Source: Balaenoptera acutorostrata (Eukaryota; Chordata; Mammalia; Artiodactyla; Balaenopteridae). From it: a stretch of 64,000 nt of DNA. The stretch lies in NCBI RefSeq assembly GCF_949987535.1, contig NC_080074.1, positions 43,693,641 to 43,757,640 on the forward strand. Direction: 5' to 3'. The translations under genes were made by a program, and so were the position numbers. Shown piece after piece: positions 10,820 through 22,310 of the stretch (positions within the stretch are counted from its first letter, which is position 1; each line of letters begins with the position of its first letter). The notes under the pieces were generated by a model. It searched no databases. It saw only the letters and a program-made list of their open reading frames with translations, and was not told the DNA's origin.

Positions 10820-11650
10820 TTCTTATTGTGAAACATGTATATATGGAAGAGCATGTAAAACATATGAACAGTTTAAAGAGTAATTGTACAGTGAGCTCCC
10901 ATGCAACCATGGCTCAAGTTAAAAATGGCGTGTAAAACATTGCCCCCAAGACCTATATATCCCCCTTGACCATCACATTCTGCTGCACTGTGTCCTACGC
11001 ACCCCCATCCTTGGTAAACAGGATCCTGACTTTTGATTAACCATTCTCTTACTTTTCTTAATATTTTTATTACCTATGTGGACATTCATGAACAATTGAT
11101 TTCAGTTGTGCCTGTTTTTGAACTTTACATAAATGGAATCCTGCTCTAAACTCTTGTGACTGGCTTGTTCAGCATTTTGTTTGTAGAATTCATTCATGTT
11201 GCTGTGTGGGGGCTGTTGTGGATCACAGCATTACTTCCATTCATTTCAGTAATTTCAATACAATAGAAAGTTTTGTTTCTATCACATTTGAGGCAAATAT
11301 GTTTTTTCAGTTTTTAAAAATTCTTTGTAATTTTAGCTATATTTCAACATCAGACAGTTTAGACAGGTTTACCTAGTAAAATCCATTGATCCTTTCCTTT
11401 ATGATGCCTTTCATCCCTTTGAGACTTAGATGGTCCTTCCCCTCCATGGTATTGATAAATATTTGCTCTTATTTTAGCTCTTTCACACTTTGAGTTCTTT
11501 TTTTTAAAAAAAAACAAAACAAAACAAAACAAAACTTTAATGCTTTAATCCACATGTATTTATTTTGGTTTATGGTCTGATTAGACAGCTAGATTGATTT
11601 TTCCTCCAAATAGGTAACTGCTTATTGAATAATCCTTTCCAATACCAATT
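10820..11650 (-). mobile_element. Old L1 fragments with a (CAAAA)n patch
   Basis: 'ACATAAATGGAATCCTGCTC' and 'GACTGGCTTGTTCAGC', then 'GAATTCATTCATGTTGCTG', match the complement of L1M 3' regions. At 11550-11650 'TTTATGGTCTGATTAGACAG' and 'TTATTGAATAATCCTTTCC' resemble complementary ORF2. A (CAAAA)n stretch is at 11515-11535. Boundaries are approximate. Confidence 0.55.
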
Positions 11651-11654
11651 TGTG

Positions 11655-12460
11655 CTGCTTTCTTTGTGTAGCAAGGATGAGGCAGAGTTGGATTTATGGG
11701 TAAAAAAGCAAGTGTCTCCAGATACAGTGTTGGTCAGAGGGGGAGTGATTTAGCATCCAAGGGAATTAAGGCGGGCTTCTCAGAAGAGGTGGTAATTGGG
11801 GCTTGTTTTATAGGGCCAATAGGAGCCTATAAAAAGAATGCAGGAGGGGGAGGAAGGTGGGTGAACAGAGGAGACTGACAGTGCAAGGTAGTTTGTGGTT
11901 ATAAGCTTGAGCAACTCTAGAATCAGACAAATCCAACTGTTCAACTGATGAGCTCTGTGATCTGCTGCAACTTACTTAAACTTTCTGTGCCTTAGTTTAT
12001 TCATCTATAAAATGGGGATACATAGGTTCTACATCATAAGATTATTATAAGCAATTATAATGCAATATGTGTAAAGTACTTAACATAGTACTCAGTATAT
12101 CCTGAACACACAATAAACATTTGCTGCTAATATTATTTAAATATTAGCCACCACTCTATCCCTCCTGCTTGCTACTATGTTTGAGGACACATGTCAGACA
12201 ATCAGTATGTATTTGCTGATTGAATGGATGAAGAACAGAAGCTTGAAATATCATGTTACCTTCAGGAATATGGAAGTAGTTTGGTGTCACTTGAATAAAA
12301 TTTGTGAGGAAGTAAGTGGCGTGGGGACCACATAATATAGGAAGGGCTTAGAATAATTGTTCCAGGGGGCTTGCTTTTTATCTTGTGGACAATATGGAGA
12401 CACTAGATGGTTTTAAGTAAAAGAGTGATGGGGGCATAATTAAGAGAAAACAATGACCTT
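11655..12460 (+). repeat. Old unnamed interspersed repeat, interrupted by MIR
   Basis: 'GGCTTCTCAGAAGAGGTGG' to the left and 'TTATCTTGTGGACAATATGG', 'AGATGGTTTTAAGTAAAAG' to the right look like parts of one widespread old repeat that I cannot name. Similar text is at 28.0-28.6, 48.6-48.9 and 56.9-57.2 kb. A MIR occupies 11885-12130. Confidence 0.4.
11885..12130 (+). mobile_element. MIR SINE
   Basis: The MIR core is present in order: 'CTGTGATCTGCTGCAACTTA', 'CTGTGCCTTAGTTTATTCA', 'CTATAAAATGGGGATA' and the end 'ACACACAATAAACATTTGCT'. Confidence 0.85.
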
Positions 12461-12700
12461 AGGGTCATAGAGACTCGGTGGAGACTTTCAAGACACTAAA
12501 CCCACATCCTCTGCCTCTATAAAACTCTAGGAAGAAGAGGTTTTAACTTTATCTTTTCTTAGAAATAGTCAAAGACGGAGACATTGTGTCCTTAAATAAA
12601 CGACTCCAGCCTTCAGTAGACCTTATCAGCTAAGGTCTTATGTAGGCTGTTCTTTATTTCTAAGGAAATTCCCTGTGTTTCTGAGGCCAAGTTTGCTAGC
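12460..12700. other. Unassigned interval
   Basis: No repeat or exon was recognised. Confidence 0.4.
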
Positions 12701-13102
12701 TGCCCCCTAATATCTGTTTCTCCTCTTCTTTTGTATCAGAGACCACAGTTTTTTAGCGAGGCATTTGCCTATCTGGAATTAGGACTGGCTTCCCTTTTGG
12801 CCTGCTGTGATCATGTGACTGGCCAATGGAATGTTAGCTGAAGTGTTACCTGAGATTTCTAGGATCTATTCTTAAAGGGAAGGGACGTGCCTTCTTCTTT
12901 GCTCCATCTTTTTTTGCTGCTGTATAAACTGTAGACATGATGGCTGGAGCTTAAGCAGCTATGTTGGAAACTAAAGTGTAGGCCAGACACTGCTTGCTAG
13001 CTATGGCTTGTCTTCCTCCAGACTCTGTTTATGTGAGAAGTATGCGTCTGTCTTTGTTATTTTGTCATTTCTGTCATTTGCAGCTGCAACTAATTTACAC
13101 AA
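12700..13102 (+). mobile_element. MLT1-like MaLR LTR
   Basis: 'TGACTGGCCAATGGAATG', 'TTAAAGGGAAGGGACGTGCC', 'GATGGCTGGAGCTTAAGCAG' and the end 'TTCTGTCATTTGCAGCTGCA' followed by 'ACTAATTTACACAAA' match MLT1-type LTRs in order. The usual AATAAA just before the end is lost. Confidence 0.6.
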
Positions 13103-13104
13103 AT

Positions 13105-14100
13105 ACTGATTCACACCCATGTGCTCTGAATCATTAGACAAGAAATGAAGCATTTCCCTCTCTCTCTATATATATTGAAAAAAAATCCTTCTCAAGTAGT
13201 AGGCCAGAATTATTAAATTTCTCCTCTACCTGTAGTGTTAAATTCTACAAATCACTTTTTTAAGGCTTTTCACCCAGATTACTTATTTTCTGATTTGCAG
13301 TGTTTTCCTCTGGCTTCCTAAAATGTTTCAATATTCCTCCCTTGGGTTAATGGGAGGATGGGATTAACTCTGTGGAGAATGGAGAATTGGTTGGTACTGT
13401 TCTTAATGTAGATTAATTTTATTTCTTAATTCCAGAATGGTGTTGGCATCTTTCAGTTATTTCTCAAGTGAGCATTAAAATTGTTAAGAAAATACGATTA
13501 GGTTTTCCCATGGCTAATTTTTTCATTTCTGACTTGTGTGCATTCAAAGTCAGTAAATCATGTCCTGGTCTGGAGAATCACCCCAAACTTCATTCCTTGT
13601 GTACACAAGAAACAGAACATAATCATAATAATATTGTGGGGAGGGCTGGGGAAGACTGCAAAGGCTGGGCAGGAAACAGTGATAGTTCTGATCATTAGCT
13701 CTGGGTGTCTAACTCAATAAAGTGATTTTTTAAAAAGTATGTGTAAGTTGATGCTTTATTGTTCTGAGCAACAGATAATTAAGTTTTCATTTCAGTAGGA
13801 ATTGCGGTCCAGAGATGGGTTTCGGAAATAAATATCAAATGGCAAATGAATAGTAGCTCAGAGAAGTAACCATTCATTGCTTCTCAGGGAACGTGAGAGG
13901 AATCACAGGATCTATTAAAATGGACTGTCTTGGTGGATGAAAAGGAATGTTGTGCTTTGCTTGCTGACTTTCTACTCTTTTTTTGGGGGGGTGGGATTAA
14001 GTTGTTTATTTGGTTTATATGCCCACTGGACAGGATTATTTTTTAAGCATCAGAGTAAATATTGGTTCACATCAATAGATAAGTGAAAAGAGATGGAAGA
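13105..14100. other. Unassigned interval
   Basis: A short TCTC/TATA stretch is at about 13158-13177 and a T/G run at 13978-13991. Two overlapping plus-strand frames at 13468-13720 show no domain pattern. Confidence 0.4.
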
Positions 14101-14104
14101 GTCA

Positions 14105-14285
14105 GAGTGGTGTAGCAGTAAGAATATAGACTTTGGAATCAGGAACACCTGATCCAAAGCCCACTTCTATGACTTACGAGCCACTTGACCTTGAGCAATC
14201 TATTTGATGTCTCTGAGTCTTAGTTTCCTCATCTATAAAATGGAAAAAGTGGTATCTCCTCCCCAGTGTTGTTCTGGATAATTTA
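14105..14285 (+). mobile_element. MIR SINE
   Basis: 'AGTAAGAATATAGACTTTGG', 'GACTTACGAGCCACTTGACC', 'TGAGTCTTAGTTTCCTCATC' and 'TATAAAATGGAAAAAG' give the MIR head and core in order. Confidence 0.9.
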
Positions 14286-14289
14286 TCTT

Positions 14290-16318
14290 TACTTCAGGGT
14301 TCCTAAAATTACTAAAGACTACGAGTAGCCCACGAAACAACAGCCATATAGTACCTACTGATCCTGTGGTGCCTGGAGCACAGTAAACACTCTCCAACTA
14401 TTGAATAAAGGAGTGGAAAATATGTTTACACATCTGTGTACATTCTGTCTACTTTCCTGAAGGCTTCGGTTCCCACAAAACAGATGTAGTGGGCTGAATG
14501 GCTGTGTTGGAAAGGGAGGAGACCAAGGGATTGGGTATGAGACAGGATGTGTGTGTGTGTATGGAAAAATCCCAAGCTCATCAAAGACTTCTGGTTTGCT
14601 TTGGTATTTCACTCACATAAGGAAATGTAAACAGAGGGCTCTGTTTGGGTTATGACTTTTAAAAGCTATCCGCCTATTTCAGGTATCAGGTGGTTTATAG
14701 TTTTGACATTGGCTCTCTCCCAGGGAGAGATATAAAGCCTCTCAGGTGCAACACTATAGTGTTTAGATTTTTACTCATGATTCTGAGCCAGGACAAACAA
14801 ACCAGGGGAATTAAATGGTGCGGGAGATTGTATATGAAATGGCTTCATTCTTGGAAAGAGAAGGCAGGGCACTCCCTCTCTCCCATCGATGGATTGATGT
14901 TCCCCCCATATTTCACCCTCACATGAGAATTTGTGTGAATTGCTTCAGAAGGTTATTTTACATAAACCCTGCGTTAAGGTGATTCCCTTGATTGCACATC
15001 TGCTAAATTCAGCATCTGCAAACCACAAGCTCTAGGTCATTGGGATATTCAAAGCATACAGATTTCACTTAGGTACAAATTGATTGGAATTTATAGCGTT
15101 GCTTTAGCTGCATACCAACAAGTGTTATTAGGCAGCTTGATTATATGTGTAACCATTTTCCAGTCCTCTGTCTTCCATCCTGTGCTCTGTTTAACAAGGT
15201 GAGATAAGGTAAGGTATAGGAAAGAAAATTTTATTTAAAGGTAAAGTGCTATGCACATGTCAGAATAATAATGGACTGATTTACTTAGCTGCCTATAGTA
15301 ACCTACAACTTGGTCCCAGATGCAAAAGCCACTTGGCAAAAAGGTCTTTAGAGTCAAAACTTTTTTTCCCCCTTTTAAACTTTATCTTGACAATCAAGCT
15401 CACTAAGAGCACGTGCCTCGTCTGTTTTGATACTTGATTCCTTCAGGTTTGGTGCCGGTTTCTGTACCAAATTGCACTCTCTCACCTCTGATTTTATAGA
15501 ATTTCTGTTTTCACTGCATCTATAGCCTGGCTCAGAGTCAGAGTTCTGAAGTGTGAGACCACCATCCTATCTGCGCTGTGGATGAGTGTGTCTAAGAAAG
15601 GAAATAACATTCACTCTATTTTCATGGCTTTCCATGAATCATTTGATACAGTTCATTTGTTGTTTTAGGCACTGAAGAAAATGTTGAATAAATCTTTGTG
15701 TTCTGCTGTGGGCTTTCATGGCTCAGGGAAAGGAACCCTTTACTCTGATGCTTATTATTTTCTTAATTTATTATTTCTCATAATTAAAATGCAAAAATTT
15801 TGAAGATAAAACCGATGAAAAGGTGAAGTTTTAATGAATCTCTTGGAGCAGAGACCCTAGATGTTTGATTTAAATATTGATTGAATTATTGAGTTATGAT
15901 TCGATATCCATGAATGATATTCAACCATCATTTAAAAGGATTGAATTTTGACTCAGACCTAAGTGTATTGCAAATTAGTCGGGATCCACCTGACACAGCT
16001 CCAGCTTGGGAAGGCTTCTGAGAACACTAACCTAGGTTCAGAATTTGTGGTCCATTTTTAATCGATCCATGTGTGGATCCCATACAAGAGTTGTAATATA
16101 AACTGAATTAGCCGTTTCTCTAAAACACTGGGGCACAGGTAGCCCTGCTTTGGGGATCCTTTCGAATGGAGTGATGCAAAGAGGAAAGACGTGCTCTTCT
16201 CAGATCTCTGGAGACCACGACTGTCGCACATGAGGGTATCAGTGTGCTGGCGGCAGCACCAGAAGGTGACGGCAGGTCCTACAGAGCGCTAGCCACACCC
16301 CGTGGGGAAGAAGACTTG
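14290..16318. other. Unassigned interval
   Basis: A (GT)n of 7 units lies near 14548-14561. Otherwise no repeat or exon was recognised in this 2-kb stretch. Confidence 0.4.
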
Positions 16319-16333
16319 TGGACCACCCTTCTT

Positions 16334-16617
16334 CTTCTTCTTTTTTTAAAATATTTATTTATTCATTCATTCATTCATTCATTTATGCTGCACTGGGTCT
16401 TAGTTGCAGCATGCGGGATCTTTTAGTTGCGGCACGCGGACATCTTCTTAGTTGCGGCATGTGGACTCTTAGTTGCGGCATGTGGACTCTTAGTTGCGGC
16501 ATGCAAACTCTTTAGTTGGGGCATGCATGCAGGATCTAGTTCCCCGACCAGGGATTGAACCCGGGCCCCCTGCATTGGAGTGCAGAGTCTTACTCACTGG
16601 ACCACCAGGGAAGTCCT
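16334..16617 (-). mobile_element. CHR-type SINE, older subfamily with internal tandem units
   Basis: The complement of the head (GGACCACCAGGGAAGTCC) ends at 16616. The B-box region reads GGGATTGAACCCGGG, and a (TTCA)n tail lies left. A perfect 15-bp TSD TGGACCACCCTTCTT is at 16319-16333 and 16618-16632. Three 21-bp units CTTAGTTGCGGCATGTGGAC(T) lie in tandem at 16447-16509. Confidence 0.96.
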
Positions 16618-16639
16618 TGGACCACCCTTCTTGATGGGG

Positions 16640-17238
16640 GTGGAGATGGGGGTCAAGGAGACTTTCTGAGGTCAGTGTGTGGGCAAGAACCAGTGAAAAT
16701 TGTGTCTTTATCATTACTGTGACCATAGATTGGTGGAATGCTGGGAAATTTAGGTTATATATAAAACTAGAAATTAGAAGGGGAAGAAAAAAGAAGATAA
16801 ATAACGAAAGAATAAAGAATGGAACTATCTCCTGTCCAAATCTTTCTTTCTTGCTCTAATCAAATGTTTTCAACTGCCCTTGAAACACGGCCATCTGGAT
16901 ATTTCATAGGCGTCTAAGTTTACCATGTCACAAACCAAGTTCATTGTTGCTCCTCTTTCCCCCCAGACATCCCCAAGTTGTTTTTGTTCTTTAGTTCTGT
17001 AAATGGCATCTTTATTCTTCAAGACATCCAGATTTGAAAACGAGTACATTTTCATTCTTCCCTTTCTTTTATTCCTAACATCCAGTCAGTTGGTGAATCT
17101 CATAGATATTACCTCTGAAATCTTATTTACATGAATCTTTTCTCCCCTATTACCACAGCACTGCTTGAGATGAAGCCTTCATTTTCACTTGCATGCCCAT
17201 TGTAAATAGTTTCCCAATTTGTCTCTGCCTTCTGTTCC
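16640..17238. other. Unassigned interval
   Basis: No repeat or exon was recognised. Antisense frames are short and featureless. Confidence 0.4.
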
Positions 17239-17239
17239 T

Positions 17240-17620
17240 CAACCCTTGTCCTGTCACTCTCCTGCTTGGCAACCTTCAGGAAGGTCTCATTCAGTGAATT
17301 AAACACAGACTCCTTACATCCAAAGCCCACAAAAATAGGCTTCAATCTGCCTTTCTGAGTATATCTCCAGTCACCGCTACTGACAACCTCTGCTCCAGTC
17401 ATACCACGAATATGCCCTAAGCTCTTCTCTCTTAGAGTTACTTTTCAAAATTTTATTTATCCTTTTCAGATCCACTTCCAATACCATCTCATTCATGAAA
17501 TCTCTTCCAATCCCATTATGGCAACCAGATATGAGCCTTCTGACTCCTAGTTTATCTTGATATTATAGAGCATGTATCTGTACTAGTATTATTGCTATTT
17601 GTATACTTGTCTTTGCTAAT
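17240..17620 (+). mobile_element. L2 LINE fragment
   Basis: 'TGTCACTCTCCTGCTTGGC', 'CTCCTTACATCCAAAGCC', 'CCAATACCATCTCATTCATG' and 'AAATCTCTTCCAATCCC' follow the 3' ORF/UTR text of mammalian L2 in order. There is no open frame. Confidence 0.65.
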
Positions 17621-17629
17621 ATGTTGTAC

Positions 17630-17850
17630 ACCTGTGATGTTCCTGGCATTATTCTAGGCATTCTATTTACATTATCTCATTTAAATGTTCAGGCTTCACA
17701 TCAGTTCTATGAACTACATAGAACCTCCCTCTTATAATTAAGGAAATTGAGTTTGAATAACTAGCTCAAGGATAAGTGCTAGATTCAATCCAGACTCAAT
17801 TTCACACCAAAGCACATGTTTTCTCTATTAGACCATGCTGCCTTTGTATG
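17630..17850 (-). mobile_element. MIR SINE
   Basis: 'GTTCCTGGCATTATTCTAGG', 'ACATTATCTCATTTAAATG', 'AAGGAAATTGAGTTTGAATA' and 'TATTAGACCATGCTGCCTT' are the reverse complement of MIR in order. Confidence 0.85.
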
Positions 17851-18079
17851 ATCAAGGGCTCTCTTTTACTTATATGTGTGCCTCCTATAGTCCCTAAAAC
17901 AATGGTAATGATTTGTATGTTGTGGGCATGGAAGGATGTAGGTTGGGAGCTGCTGGCAATTATTTTGTACCATGTGAAGACTGAGGTTGAAGCCAAGAAC
18001 TTCACTGAACTGAGATCACGTTTTGGTGACATTACTGGAATATCTGCATCAACTTAGTTCTGTCTTTGAACTATTTAGG

Positions 18080-18555
18080 ACTATGAGCTGGTACAGTTGA
18101 GTATGACTTGGATTTTCTGTTTAGTAACTGAAAATTACTAAAATGATATAGCAGGAGAATATTGTTGGCCTTGATTTCAGCAAGGTATTTGACAACATTT
18201 ATTAAAATAGGCTCATGGGCAAGAGGGTGAATTAGAGTTAGTATATAGTGCTCAAATTATCTTTATGAAGATATATAAGACTGGAAATAATTCTGTAAGT
18301 TTTATAGTTAGGAGAAAATATAAATGAGCAAATATGAACTCTTACAGATCTTCAAGATAATGCTCATATGTTGGAGACCCAGATTCTAGATAAGTGGAAA
18401 GCACTGCCTCTAGCATGACTGTGGATGGTGCAAAGGAAAAAAGTGGGAGCATACAGGTCAGTGTTGTACATCAGAGAATAGGTGACAGCATCTATCTGAG
18501 AACAGAAGGGCAAAGGTAAGGGCAGGCAGCCAAGGTCAATAAATACCCAGAGGCA
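18080..18555 (+). mobile_element. Probable L3/CR1-clade LINE relic
   Basis: At 18164-18202 one frame reads VGLDFSKVFDNIY before a stop. This resembles the non-LTR reverse-transcriptase block 'DFSKAFD' typical of CR1/L3 elements. Downstream text (AATATAAATGAGCAAATATG, TGACTGTGGATGGTGCAAAG) has the style of mammalian L3 ends. A MIR inserts next, and similar L3-like text resumes near 18960. Stops throughout make it inactive. Confidence 0.5.
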
Positions 18556-18775
18556 GCACCAGCATTAAAACCACACAGATGTAGGTTCAAATCCTACCCT
18601 TGTCAATGAGTAACTGTGTGACCGAAGGAAAATTACTTTCATCTCAGATCTTTTGTTTCTCCACTTTAAAAATGGAGATGATGGTACCTACCAACTGGGT
18701 TGTTTTGAGGAATAAGTGGGAGAACTTCCGTGAAAGCGTTAGGCACAGAGTAGACGTTCAATGCCTATGATTTGT
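18556..18775 (+). mobile_element. MIR SINE
   Basis: 'GATGTAGGTTCAAATCCTAC', 'GAGTAACTGTGTGACCGAAG', 'CCACTTTAAAAATGGAGATG' and 'GGCACAGAGTAGACGTTCA' are the MIR landmarks in order. Confidence 0.9.
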
Positions 18776-18954
18776 TTTAAAGTATATTATTTATTTACTA
18801 GGAATTGGGTAATAATTTACTGGGAACAGGATGGGAAGGCCAAGAACCTGCAAGGCAGGGGAGTGGAAATAGTCATGAGGAGAAATGAGTGATTCTGGAC
18901 AACATGGTCTTTCTCATTCAGGGATGATTTATCCCTTACAACATCTTAAATACT

Positions 18955-19125
18955 CTGCTTCACACCTCATAGGAGGAAGAAACCAAGACCATACAATCCA
19001 ACTTACCAAAGATAAATGTAAAGTTCCACATTAAAAATTTATTCAGATAACTATAGGACACAGTAAATATGCTGGCTTAGTTCAGGATCGGCTTCATTAC
19101 AGTCCACAGAGTGATACAGCTTCTA
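18955..19125 (+). mobile_element. L3/CR1-like relic, second part
   Basis: 'GATAAATGTAAAGTTCCACA' and 'GATAACTATAGGACACAG' resemble downstream L3 text. It may continue the element interrupted by the MIR at 18556-18775. The assignment is weak. Confidence 0.35.
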
Positions 19126-19353
19126 AACCGTGGCATCCTTAGGAGGCTTTAATAGAAACAGAGGGTGCACTGCATAGGAATGATAAAGTAGCATAAAATT
19201 TGACCAAGAGCAGTTGGGCTCTAAACAACTTGATCAGAAGTACCTTGGTTGACCTAATGATGTGGTTGAAATTGGTATTTCCTAATCATGGATTTTTGGA
19301 ACATCGGTCATTTTGGTGCTTAATTTTCAGCCAATTAATCTTACTCTGCCTTG

Positions 19354-19573
19354 TTTTTTTTTTGTTGTTGTTGTTTTTTTTTTTGATGTAGACCATTTTT
19401 AAAGTCTTTATTGAATTTGTTACAATATTGCTTCTGTGGTTTTTTTGTTTTTTGTTTTTTTTATGTTTTTTGGCCACGAAGCATGTGGGATCTTTGTTCC
19501 CCGACCAGGGATTGAATACTCACCCCCTGCACTGGGAGGCGAAGTCTTAACCACTGGACCACCAGGGAAGTCC
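19354..19573 (-). mobile_element. Short CHR-type SINE with T-rich tail
   Basis: The complement of the head (GGACCACCAGGGAAGTCC) ends at 19573. 'TTCCCCGACCAGGGATTGAA' is the B-box area, and 'GTCTTTATTGAATTTGTTAC' lies in the 3' part. A perfect 10-bp TSD CTCTGCCTTG is at 19344-19353 and 19574-19583. The tail is interrupted by GTTGTT units. Confidence 0.94.
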
Positions 19574-19639
19574 CTCTGCCTTGATTTTTAAAGGTTTGGA
19601 ACAATCTCAATGTTAGTATTTGAATTCTTTACAGTTTTT

Positions 19640-19830
19640 AAGTACTTATTTTTTTTTCTTATTGTAAAAAATGGAAACTCATTAGAGAAAAGTTAGAAAA
19701 TACAGAGAAGCAAAAGCAGAACAACAAAAAACCCCATAATATTGCCATCTGTAGGTAACCACTGTTATTACCTTGACTTACCTCATTCCAGGTCCTTTCC
19801 TCTGCGATATATCATCTTACCAAGGAAGGG
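19640..19830 (-). mobile_element. Old L1 3'-end fragment
   Basis: 'AGAGAAAAGTTAGAAAATAC' and 'GTAGGTAACCACTGTTATTA', then 'CATTCCAGGTCCTTTCC', match complementary L1ME-like 3' text. Confidence 0.5.
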
Positions 19831-21058
19831 GAGCTACAGAGTAGTGAGCTCTCCATTACCAGAAGTTTTTAAGCAGAGGTATGAACATCTGTCAGAGCTA
19901 TGTGTTGTAGAAGGAGTTATTGTATGGAGGAAGACTGAATTTTACAATGTCTAAATTTTTTTCTACTTTAGGATTCTAAGAAAGAAATACAGTAAATGTT
20001 ATTAGAATGCACCCTTGTGTATTGCTCACTTATATTGCATTTGTAGGATTCAGCTGAAAAAGAACTTCTGGAAATTCCAGCTCAGATTTATAAGCCATTC
20101 TGTTGTTTTCTAAAGTATTGGCTGCAATGCCTATATTTGATTTCTGTGCTTGAGTAAACCCACCCACATGCCAGACTGAACCCCAGTGTGTTTGACATTT
20201 TCCCTTTTGAACAGCATCCGGCATAATGTAGCTTACTGGAAAAAATCTACACAGTATGACTCAGCCAGTCATGCAAGCATTTTTTTTTTTTCTGTGGAAT
20301 TCATTATTTTTTTTCTCAAAATGAAAATGGACCACATTATTTAAGGATAAACAAATCTGGAAGTGTTTCCAGTAACATCTTGTTATGTACTGGCTGCTGA
20401 AGATTAACTAAAAATTCTTGGTTAAGATCTTGCTTCCTACCTAAATGTTTGAATAAACACAGTTTTATTGAAACAGAATTCAACTTTTCAAATACCCTAA
20501 CTGGAAACAGAAACTGAAGCCCCATTTCCCAAGAGGAGAAATGCTTTCCCATGCTTTCCTTTTCCTTAAGATATCCCTAATTATCCAACATAGTGCCAAC
20601 CACACAGTTTACATTTAACACTCTCTAAATCAAACTATGTAAGGTAGAATCACTGCTTACAAATAGTCATGTAAGCTACATGGCCTAACAAGATCTGGAT
20701 TCTTCTTCCTTCATTTTCTGATAAATTCCAGGGAAACTTCCCAAATGAGTCCATGTATTATTAATCCTCATCATTGGAAATCTGCTATTTTTCAGGAGTT
20801 GTATTTTTGATCTGTTTTTAGAATTTTCAGTGGCGTTCCACTAGATGAACTTGCACATTTGAGAAGTTTTTTAGGTGGGTAGCTTTGGCAACTAGGCAAG
20901 CACTTCTGCAATCTATTGACTGTTATCATAATGTTAACTATATAAAAGGAAGGGCTGACAGGACTATAAAGCTTGAAATAGAAACTGAGAAAATGGGAGT
21001 GGAGAAAGAAGAAAGCTACAGAACGTTTGATGAGTAAATAATAGCAACAGTAGCCGAA
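19831..21058. other. Unassigned interval
   Basis: A T11 run occurs at 20281-20291. No exon, RNA gene or named repeat was seen. Confidence 0.4.
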
Positions 21059-21059
21059 G

Positions 21060-21280
21060 GTGTTGAGTGTTCACTTGTATGTGTTGGATTCTAGGTGAGG
21101 TGGTTTATATTCACTGCGTTTTATAACAACCCTACAAATAAGCCTTATCATCTCCATTTTACAAATGAATAAACTGAGGCTCAGAAGAGTGAAGGGTCTT
21201 ATAACCGTTGGCAGAGCTGAGATTTATGGTTTGTTCCACAATAAAGCTTACCTTCTTCCTGCTACACCGTATTGGCTCAG
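21060..21280 (-). mobile_element. MIR SINE
   Basis: 'ATAACAACCCTACAAATAAG', 'CTCCATTTTACAAATGAATA', 'AACTGAGGCTCAGAAGAG' and 'GCTACACCGTATT' are the MIR complement in order. Confidence 0.88.
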
Positions 21281-22090
21281 ATGTGGTGTAAATATAACCA
21301 GGAAAAGACAAAGAATCAAAGAGGTGAAAAATATTAAATAGAAATAAAATGTATTTCTTATTTATTTGAAGGGATTTATTTGAACTTGTGTATGAAATTT
21401 GTGATAGCAAAAAAAGGAATTGGGTTGAACAGGCAAAATGGAGCTGGGCTAGGACTGAAAAAACACTTCCTGCCTTAGTGAATGACAAGGTGCTAGGGCC
21501 AAACGTGGCAATGACCGCCGATTCTCTCCCTCTAATTCCTATAGCTGATCAGCTCTGGAATATGCTTGTCTTGGATGGGGTCTTCAACACTGCCCGTACA
21601 TATGGTGACATTGTGAGAATAACGAAATGGTACCTTTGATAACAAAACGTCTGGTTGATGCATAAGAAAGGGCTCCCTTCCTCCCGCGGGCTGGTCCACA
21701 ATACTTGGTCAGCAGACCACAGTCTGATTTTCAGCAACTGCTCACCTCTTGGAAAAGTGTATTGTGCAGGGTATAACCTGCACAGCCATATGTGGTGGCC
21801 TTGGCCTGGTTCTTTTCCACCTTCATTATCTTCCCCATGGTTCAAGTCACCGTCATTTCTTCCCTGCAGTGTTCTCTTAACTGTGATCATGCTGACCCCA
21901 CCAGCAACACTACCATGCGTCCCCTTTGTCTTCCTTATGGAGTCCGGACTTTCTGGAATAGCAAACACACCGTTCTTTACCTGACTCCGTGGCCTTTCTC
22001 CTTTCTTCTTTTACCCCTTCCCTTGTGCCTTTTACTCTCCTGCAGTTCAAATGGATCACACTGCCTCATCTTTGATATCTTTGTGCCTTG
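21281..22090. other. Unassigned interval with overlapping long-ish ORFs
   Basis: A minus frame of 139 codons (21549-21968) and two plus frames of about 100 codons overlap. None shows a domain, signal peptide or repeated pattern that I recognise, and they shadow one another in a locally GC-richer stretch. I do not call a gene. A diverged repeat is possible. Confidence 0.4.
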
Positions 22091-22094
22091 AATA

Positions 22095-22310
22095 CCCTTT
22101 TTACTCCTAACCTTGGGCCCTTTATCTGGCAGATTTCTTCCTGTTCTTCAGAGCTCAGCTCAGACATTGTCTCTGGGAAGCCTTTCTGACCCCATGATTC
22201 TGAGCTAAGTGTCCCTCTGGGCTCACATGGTTCCTTTACTCACTCTGGACTATAGCACTTACGAGGCTGTAGCATAATTTGCTATTGGGTGCGTGCAATA
22301 TCATTTGTTT
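22095..22310 (+). mobile_element. L2 LINE 3' fragment
   Basis: 'TTCAGAGCTCAGCTCAGACA', 'GGGAAGCCTTTCTGACCCC' and 'CTATAGCACTTACGAGGCTG' are classic L2 3'-end text in order. Confidence 0.75.

Noticed and set aside
21549..21968. 139-codon minus ORF overlapping two plus ORFs of about 100 codons
   Set aside because: Mutual shadows in a GC-richer patch. None has a domain, signal peptide or conserved motif that I can recognise.
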